A stretch of 64,000 nucleotides of DNA from Accumulibacter sp032229525 (GTDB lineage Bacteria > Pseudomonadota > Gammaproteobacteria > Burkholderiales > Rhodocyclaceae): assembly GCF_032229525.1 (NCBI RefSeq), contig NZ_JAVTWB010000102.1, forward strand, positions 1 through 64,000, written 5' to 3'. Made by a program: the position numbers and the translations under genes. This document shows, one piece after another, positions 59,094-64,000 of the stretch (positions within the stretch are counted from its first letter, which is position 1; each line of letters starts with the position of its first letter). Below the pieces are notes generated by a model, which was not told where the DNA came from, ran no database searches, and saw only the letters and a list, made by a program, of their open reading frames with translations.

Positions 59094-59152
59094 CGCAAAA
59101 GCCCATGTTCATCTCGGCGGCACCTGCCGGCAACGACAGCACGAGGTTGTTG

Positions 59153-60118
59153 TCAACCGGCCAGGCCAAGACTATCGAGGTAACGCTCCGCATCAAGCGC
59201 CGCCATGCAGCCGCTGCCAGCCGAAGTGCAGGCCTGACGGTAGATGTGATCCTGTACGTCGCCGGCAGCGAAGATCCCCGGAATCGACGTCGCGGTCGCA
59301 TTACCCTGACTGCCGCACTGCGTGATCAGGTAGCCAGCTTCCATTTTCAGCTGGTCGACGAACAGATCCGTGTTCGGCTTGTGGCCGATGGCGATGAAGA
59401 CGCCCATCAGCGGAATGTCCTCGGGGGTATCGGTCAACTTGTCGCGGATGCGCATGCCGGTCACCCCGGACTGGTCGCCGAGCACCTCGTCGAGCGTGCA
59501 GTTCCAGCGAATGGTGATCTTGCCGGCCTTCTCTTTGGCGAACAGCTTGTCCTGCAGGATTTTCTCGCTGCGCAGCTTGTCGCGCCGATGCACCAGGGTG
59601 ACGTGACTGGCAATGTTCGCCAGGTAGAGGGCCTCCTCGACAGCCGTGTTGCCGCCGCCGATCACCGCCACCGGCTGATTGCGGTAGAAGAACCCGTCGC
59701 AGGTCGCACAGGCGGAAACGCCGCGGCCGGCATACTCTTCCTCGGAGGGCAGACCGAGATACTGCGCCGAGGCGCCGGTAGCGATGATCAGCGCGTCGCA
59801 GGTATAGGTCGCGGAATCACCGACCAGGGTAAACGGCCCATCGGTCAGCTTGGCGGTGTTGATGTGATCGAAGATGATCTCGGTATCGAAGCGGCGGGCA
59901 TGCTCTTCGAAGCGCTGCATCAGGTCGGGCCCCTGCACGCCCTGCGCGTCGGCCGGCCAGTTATCCACGTCGGTCGTCGTCGTCAGCTGTCCGCCCTGCG
60001 CCATGCCGGTGATCAGCACCGGCTTCAGATTGGCGCGCGCCGCGTAGACGGCGGCAGTATAACCGGCGGGGCCGGAGCCCAGAATCAGCAGTCGGCAATG
60101 GCGAATCGCTTGGGTCAT
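59153..60118 (-). CDS. trxB: Thioredoxin-disulfide reductase
   Basis: 321 aa from the ATG at 60118; an upstream in-frame ATG adds 10 residues unlike the family. It transfers electrons from NADPH through FAD to thioredoxin. The FAD loop is LLILGSGPAGYTAAVYAA, the redox pair is CATCDGFFYR and the NADPH loop is VAVIGGGNTAVEEALYLA. The C-terminal FAD closing segment GIFAAGDVQDHIYRQ is complete. Position between smr and the crp/fnr-ftsK group is as in other Rhodocyclales. Confidence 0.97.
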   Translation of the reverse strand: MTQAIRHCRLLILGSGPAGYTAAVYAARANLKPVLITGMAQGGQLTTTTDVDNWPADAQGVQGPDLMQRFEEHARRFDTEIIFDHINTAKLTDGPFTLVGDSATYTCDALIIATGASAQYLGLPSEEEYAGRGVSACATCDGFFYRNQPVAVIGGGNTAVEEALYLANIASHVTLVHRRDKLRSEKILQDKLFAKEKAGKITIRWNCTLDEVLGDQSGVTGMRIRDKLTDTPEDIPLMGVFIAIGHKPNTDLFVDQLKMEAGYLITQCGSQGNATATSIPGIFAAGDVQDHIYRQACTSAGSGCMAALDAERYLDSLGLAG

Positions 60119-60223
60119 CTTGATTGGCTCTGGTAGTGGGTCAGGCAAAAATTATAACCGCCAACACCGGCCGCTCCAGCGCCAGGTTTTGCCGGCTTTG
60201 CTTCGAAAACCTGCAAAGTGCCT

Positions 60224-60229
60224 TATAAT
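60224..60229 (+). promoter_or_regulatory. -10 element upstream of the Crp/Fnr-type regulator gene
   Basis: A perfect TATAAT stands 51 bases before the ATG at 60281. The best -35 candidate, TTCGAA at 60202-60207 (16-base spacer), is poor. Confidence 0.4.
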
Positions 60230-60280
60230 CGCCGCGCAAGCCGTTGATAGAAATAACTTCACCCGATGAAGGAATGCCTC

Positions 60281-60991
60281 ATGAACACACAGGTAGAGCA
60301 GCCCAGAAGGGGCCCCAGCCTGATCTTGCTGCACAGTATCCCGATCTTTGCCGGCGTGCCCGATGCGCAGCTCGAACAGATCGCCAAGGTCGCCTTTCAT
60401 CGCCGGGTGGCCCGCCAGACGACCATTGTCCGCGCCGGAGACAGCACCGATTCCCTGTATGTGCTGATCAGCGGCGGCGCCAAGGTGCTCAACAGCGACG
60501 AAGAGGGGCGCGAGGTGATCCTGACCCTGTTCGGCCCCGGCGAGTTCTTCGGCGAAATGGGTCTGATCGACGGCAGCCCTCGTTCCGCCGACGTGGTGGC
60601 CACCGAGACCTGTGAACTGCTGGTGATCACCAAGAACGACTTCAAGCGCTGCCTGGCAGAGAACTTCGACCTCTGTCTGAACATCATGAAGAGCCTGGTC
60701 CAGCGCCTGCGCGAGGCAGACCGCAACATCGAAAGCCTGGCGCTGATGGACGTCTACGGCCGTGTCGCCAAGCTGCTGATCGATTTTTCGGAAGAAGTGC
60801 AGGGTCAGCGCGTGATCCAGCGTCGCCTCACCAAACAGGATATCGCCAAGATGATCGGCGCCTCGCGCGAGATGGTCAGTCGGGTCATGAAGGATCTCGA
60901 GAACCAGGGATACTTCCGGGTGGAAGAGGGCAGGATTGTCCTCCTGGAGAAACGCACACCCTCGCCGGCCGCCGCTGCCGCCCGCTCCTAG
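60281..60991 (+). CDS. Crp/Fnr-family transcriptional regulator
   Basis: 236 aa from the ATG at 60281 (AAGGA upstream). The cyclic-nucleotide-binding fold (about 20-140) has IVRAGDSTDSLYVLISGGAK and FGPGEFFGEMGLIDGSPRSA. The helix-turn-helix is LTKQDIAKMIGASREMVSRV. It lacks the N-terminal Cys cluster of Fnr, so it is not an iron-sulfur oxygen sensor. The GEFFGEMGLIDGSPRSA pocket is similar to that of Crp, so cAMP or a related nucleotide is possible. Its conserved place before ftsK in betaproteobacteria suggests a housekeeping role. Confidence 0.93.
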   Translation: MNTQVEQPRRGPSLILLHSIPIFAGVPDAQLEQIAKVAFHRRVARQTTIVRAGDSTDSLYVLISGGAKVLNSDEEGREVILTLFGPGEFFGEMGLIDGSPRSADVVATETCELLVITKNDFKRCLAENFDLCLNIMKSLVQRLREADRNIESLALMDVYGRVAKLLIDFSEEVQGQRVIQRRLTKQDIAKMIGASREMVSRVMKDLENQGYFRVEEGRIVLLEKRTPSPAAAAARS

Positions 60992-61022
60992 ACTTCCTAG
61001 ACTTCGCGTACAGATTGCATTG

Positions 61023-63368
61023 ATGGCTTTGCTGAACAAACTTGCCGGCAGGACTTCCTACACCCCCAGAACGCCGAGTCCGCTGCCGGAGAAAATCGCT
61101 GTCCTCCTTGAGGAATCACGCTGGCTGATCCTGATCGTGGTCGCCAGCTTTCTCGCGCTCTCGCTGTGGGGCTACAGTCGCGACGACCCCGGCTGGTCGC
61201 ACGCGGTACACACGACCACCCTGCATAACCCGGCTGGCCGTTTCGGTGCCTGGCTGGCCGATTTGATGCTCTACGTCTCCGGCCTCTCCGCCTGGTGGTG
61301 GGTCGTCCTGCTGCTGACTTTCGTCTGGTGGGGCTACCGACGCCTGGACGGCCAGCGGCCGACCGATCGGCGTCCGCTGTACATTGCCCTGGCCGGCTTC
61401 GTGGTGCTGATCGTCGCCAGCAGTGGCCTGGAAACCCTGCGTTTTTACACCCTCAAAGCGACCCTACCGGTGGGTCCCGGCGGCTTGATCGGCATCGAGC
61501 TCGCCGCTTTCAGCGTGCGCTATCTCGGCTATACCGGCGCTACGCTGGCCCTGTTTTCCTTGCTGGCGCTTGGCTGGAGCATCTTCTCCGGCATTTCGTG
61601 GATATCCGCCGCGGAAGGCATCGGGGCGCTGTTCGAAGGCGCCTGGCTGGCCGTTCACGGTCTTTTCGAGCGCTGGCAGGATCGACGGATCGGCCGCGAA
61701 GTCGCCCGTGAGCGCGAAGCGGTGGTCAAAGTCGAGAAGAAGCGCGGCGAAACGCACGAGCCGATCTTGATCGAAAAGCGCGAACCCGTGGTAGCGGCGC
61801 CGCCGCTACCGCCGAAAGTCGAGAAGCGGATCGACCGCGAGCGGCAAGCTGCCCTGTTTCCCGAAGCGGTGAGAGACGGCTTGTTACCGCCACTGCATCT
61901 GCTCGAACCCGCAGCGCTGCAGAGCGACCGCGTCAGTCCCGAGACGCTGGAGTACAACTCCCGCCTGATCGAGCGCAAGCTGGCCGAGTTCGGGGTCCAG
62001 GTGACCGTGACCGCGGCCTATCCGGGACCGGTCGTCACGCGCTACGAATTCGAGCCGGCAGTCGGCGTCAAGGGGGCGCAGATCCTCAATCTGGCGAAGG
62101 ATCTGGCGCGTTCGCTGTCGCTGGTATCGGTCCGTGTCGTCGAGACCATCCCCGGCAAGTCGGCGATGGCCCTTGAACTGCCGAATCCGAAGCGACAGAT
62201 GGTGCGTCTGCTGGAGATCATCGCCAGCAAGGAATACCACGACATGAACTCGCCGCTGACCATGAGTCTCGGCAAGGATATCGGTGGCCAGCCGCTGGTC
62301 GTCGATCTGGCCAAGATGCCTCATCTGCTGGTCGCCGGCACCACCGGCTCGGGCAAGTCGGTCGGCATCAACGCGATGATCCTCTCGCTGCTCTACAAAT
62401 CGGAGCCGGAGCAGGTACGGCTGATTCTGGTCGACCCGAAGATGCTCGAACTGTCGATCTACGAGGGCATCCCCCACTTGCTGGCGCCGGTGGTGGTGGA
62501 TATGAAGCAGGCAGCCAATGCTCTGAACTGGTGCGTCGGTGAAATGGACAAGCGCTACAAACTGATGTCGGCGATCGGCGTACGCAATCTGACCGGCCTC
62601 AACCATCGCATCAAGGATGCCGAAAAGAGCGGCGAAAAACTCGCCAACCCGTTTTCCTTGACCCCGGAGACCCCCGAGCCGCTTTCCACCCTGCCCTATA
62701 TTGTCGTCGTCATCGACGAACTCGCCGACCTGATGATGGTTGCCGGCAAGACCGTCGAGCAACTGATCGCCCGCCTGGCGCAGAAGGCGCGCGCCTCGGG
62801 AATCCACCTGATCCTGGCCACGCAGCGACCGTCGGTGGATGTCATCACCGGTCTGATCAAGGCCAACATCCCGACCCGCATTTCCTTCCAGGTGTCGTCG
62901 AAGATCGATTCCCGCACCATCCTCGACCAGATGGGCGCCGAGGCGCTGCTCGGCCAGGGCGACATGCTCTATCTGGCGCCCGGCACCGGTTATCCGACGC
63001 GCGTGCATGGCGCCTTCGTCGCCGACGAGGAAGTCCATCGCGTGGTCGACCATCTGAAGAAAGCGGGCGCACCCGATTACCTCGCGGACGTACTCACCGG
63101 CGGCGGCGGCGACGCTGACGCGGAGAGCGGCGGCAATGGCGAAAACGGTGGTCTGGACACCGATGGCGAGGCCGATCCGGTCTACGACCAGGCGGTCGAA
63201 ATAGTGCTGAAGAATCGCCGGGCGTCGATCTCGCTGGTGCAGCGCCATTTGCGCATCGGCTACAACCGCTCGGCGCGGCTGATTGAGGCAATGGAAAAAG
63301 CCGGCCTGGTTTCTGCCATGGATGCCCGCGGCGGTCGCGAAGTGCTGGCCCGCAAGGAAGGCGAATAG
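61023..63368 (+). CDS. ftsK: DNA translocase FtsK
   Basis: 781 aa from the ATG at 61023. The N-terminal membrane domain has four spans within residues 30-200 (SRWLILIVVASFLALSLWGY and on). A short charged linker follows (about 215-285), much shorter than in E. coli. The motor has VAGTTGSGKSVGINAMI (Walker A) and YIVVVIDELADLMMVAGK (Walker B). The C-terminal gamma winged helix (about 715-780) reads RASISLVQRHLRIGYNRSAR and should bind KOPS and activate XerCD at dif. FtsK links division to chromosome segregation. The stop overlaps lolA by one base. Confidence 0.97.
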   Translation: MALLNKLAGRTSYTPRTPSPLPEKIAVLLEESRWLILIVVASFLALSLWGYSRDDPGWSHAVHTTTLHNPAGRFGAWLADLMLYVSGLSAWWWVVLLLTFVWWGYRRLDGQRPTDRRPLYIALAGFVVLIVASSGLETLRFYTLKATLPVGPGGLIGIELAAFSVRYLGYTGATLALFSLLALGWSIFSGISWISAAEGIGALFEGAWLAVHGLFERWQDRRIGREVAREREAVVKVEKKRGETHEPILIEKREPVVAAPPLPPKVEKRIDRERQAALFPEAVRDGLLPPLHLLEPAALQSDRVSPETLEYNSRLIERKLAEFGVQVTVTAAYPGPVVTRYEFEPAVGVKGAQILNLAKDLARSLSLVSVRVVETIPGKSAMALELPNPKRQMVRLLEIIASKEYHDMNSPLTMSLGKDIGGQPLVVDLAKMPHLLVAGTTGSGKSVGINAMILSLLYKSEPEQVRLILVDPKMLELSIYEGIPHLLAPVVVDMKQAANALNWCVGEMDKRYKLMSAIGVRNLTGLNHRIKDAEKSGEKLANPFSLTPETPEPLSTLPYIVVVIDELADLMMVAGKTVEQLIARLAQKARASGIHLILATQRPSVDVITGLIKANIPTRISFQVSSKIDSRTILDQMGAEALLGQGDMLYLAPGTGYPTRVHGAFVADEEVHRVVDHLKKAGAPDYLADVLTGGGGDADAESGGNGENGGLDTDGEADPVYDQAVEIVLKNRRASISLVQRHLRIGYNRSARLIEAMEKAGLVSAMDARGGREVLARKEGE

Positions 63369-63988
63369 TGGCACCTTTGCGCCGCTCACTATTCGCCGCA
63401 GCCTGCCTGCTGCTTACCCAAGTGGCCAGCGCCGGAGCGATCGACAAATTACATCAGTTTCTCGACTCGACGCGGACCGTACGCGCCGAGTTCACGCAGA
63501 CCGTCGTCGGCAGGAACGCGCGCCAGGGACAGGTATCGAGTGGCGTGATGGTCATTTCGCGTCCCGGCAAGTTTCGCTGGCAGATCGACAAGCCGTACGC
63601 CCAGCTGCTGGTCGGCGATGGCGAGAAAATCTGGATCCACGACCCGGATTTGCGCCAGGTCACGGTCAGGAAGGTGGGCGCTGCACTTGGCGGAACGCCC
63701 GCGGCGCTGCTCGCCGGCGACAGCCGGATCGAAAAAGATTTCACCCTGCGCGAGGCAGGTGAGCGCGACGGTCTGGAGTGGGTTGAGGCCATTCCCAAGG
63801 CACCAGACAGCGGCTTTGACAAGGTCAATCTCGGGTTTTCCGGCAATGACCTGCGGGCAATGGAACTCTACGACAGCCTTGGCCAGACCACCTCACTGGT
63901 TTTCGCGCGTCTGGAGCGTAACCCGCAACTCTCACCGTCCCTCTTCCGCTTCACCCCGCCGGCCAACACCGACGTGATCGGCGACTGA
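63368..63988 (+). CDS. lolA: Outer-membrane lipoprotein carrier protein
   Basis: 206 aa from a GTG start that shares one base with the ftsK stop. The signal peptide is residues 1-23 (SLFAAACLLLTQVASA). The LolA fold has RAEFTQTVVGRNARQGQVSS, GVMVISRPGKFRWQIDKPYA and IWIHDPDLRQVTVRKVG; the conserved aromatic and Arg residues of the lipoprotein cavity are visible (FRW, YD). It ferries lipoproteins through the periplasm from LolCDE to LolB. The gene order ftsK-lolA is standard. The product is complete, ending 12 bases before the window edge. Confidence 0.95.
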   Translation: MAPLRRSLFAAACLLLTQVASAGAIDKLHQFLDSTRTVRAEFTQTVVGRNARQGQVSSGVMVISRPGKFRWQIDKPYAQLLVGDGEKIWIHDPDLRQVTVRKVGAALGGTPAALLAGDSRIEKDFTLREAGERDGLEWVEAIPKAPDSGFDKVNLGFSGNDLRAMELYDSLGQTTSLVFARLERNPQLSPSLFRFTPPANTDVIGD

Positions 63989-64000
63989 GCTCCGACCCAC

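Noticed and set aside
61884..63389. 501-codon minus-strand frame opposite ftsK
   Set aside because: Shadow of the FtsK motor domain.

Overview
The window is high-GC DNA (roughly 63-66 % by eye) from what looks like a betaproteobacterium of the Rhodocyclales. The gene order smr-trxB-crp/fnr-ftsK-lolA and the nadE/PII pair are typical of that group. A polyphosphate kinase 2, a soluble pyrophosphatase and an acetate permease (DUF485 + ActP) occur together. These would suit a polyphosphate-accumulating organism such as Candidatus Accumulibacter or Dechloromonas, but that assignment is inference; no rRNA or other taxonomic marker is present. I see no tRNA, rRNA, CRISPR array, intact insertion sequence or prophage.

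Layout. 175-2344: a WYL regulator, then a small graveyard of mobile or addiction genes: an inverted REP pair, a decayed antitoxin/ParE-RelE relic, an intact mobile mystery protein A gene with a duplicated operator, and the last ~47 codons of its partner mobile mystery protein B. 2564-7474: a housekeeping run (DedA, PurN, DUF3108 protein, RsmB-type rRNA methyltransferase, MscS channel). 7541-10084 (minus): an RstAB-like two-component system followed by two tiny genes. 10442-11152: a sigma-54 promoter, a 40-residue ORF and a NifF-like flavodoxin. 11467-12942: an exported metallophosphoesterase. 13241-17940: an ECF42-type sigma factor locus with two DGPF/YciI proteins, two VOC proteins, a SnoaL-like protein, a GFA protein and a methyltransferase. 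18469-22680: an exported SH3 protein, then a nitrogen-scavenging locus (cyanase and a formate/nitrite transporter, each behind its own divergent sigma-54 promoter) and a PP2C phosphatase/kinase fusion.

23188-28429: a DUF2760 - Hsp70 - Hsp70/DUF3731 operon with a structured leader. 28937-30459 (minus): LEA-type lipoprotein, YjbQ and DUF924. 30854-35400: actP/DUF485 divergent from a TctDE-like two-component system, with tandem dyads between them. 35567-43142: ArfB, DUF1415, an L-2-hydroxyglutarate oxidase-like enzyme, a PIN protein, YaaA, a Gcr-type membrane protein and two tyrosine-catabolism enzymes (FAA hydrolase, MaiA). 43295-49819: PPK2, then a periplasmic binding lipoprotein next to a 1220-residue Cache-HAMP-PAS-GAF-PAS-GGDEF-EAL protein. 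49932-53891: a DUF2235 hydrolase convergent with a STAND ATPase fused to a cysteine-less FGE-sulfatase domain. 54058-63988: GST, alpha/beta hydrolase, Ppa, NadE, PII, Smr, TrxB, Crp/Fnr, FtsK, LolA.

Themes. Nitrogen control recurs: three good -24/-12 promoters, cyanase, a nitrite/formate channel, a NifF-like flavodoxin, PII and glutamine-dependent NAD synthetase. Polyphosphate/acetate metabolism is the second theme. The least explained parts are the Hsp70/DUF2760 operon, the STAND-FGE/DUF2235 pair, and several small ORFs with strong ribosome binding sites.
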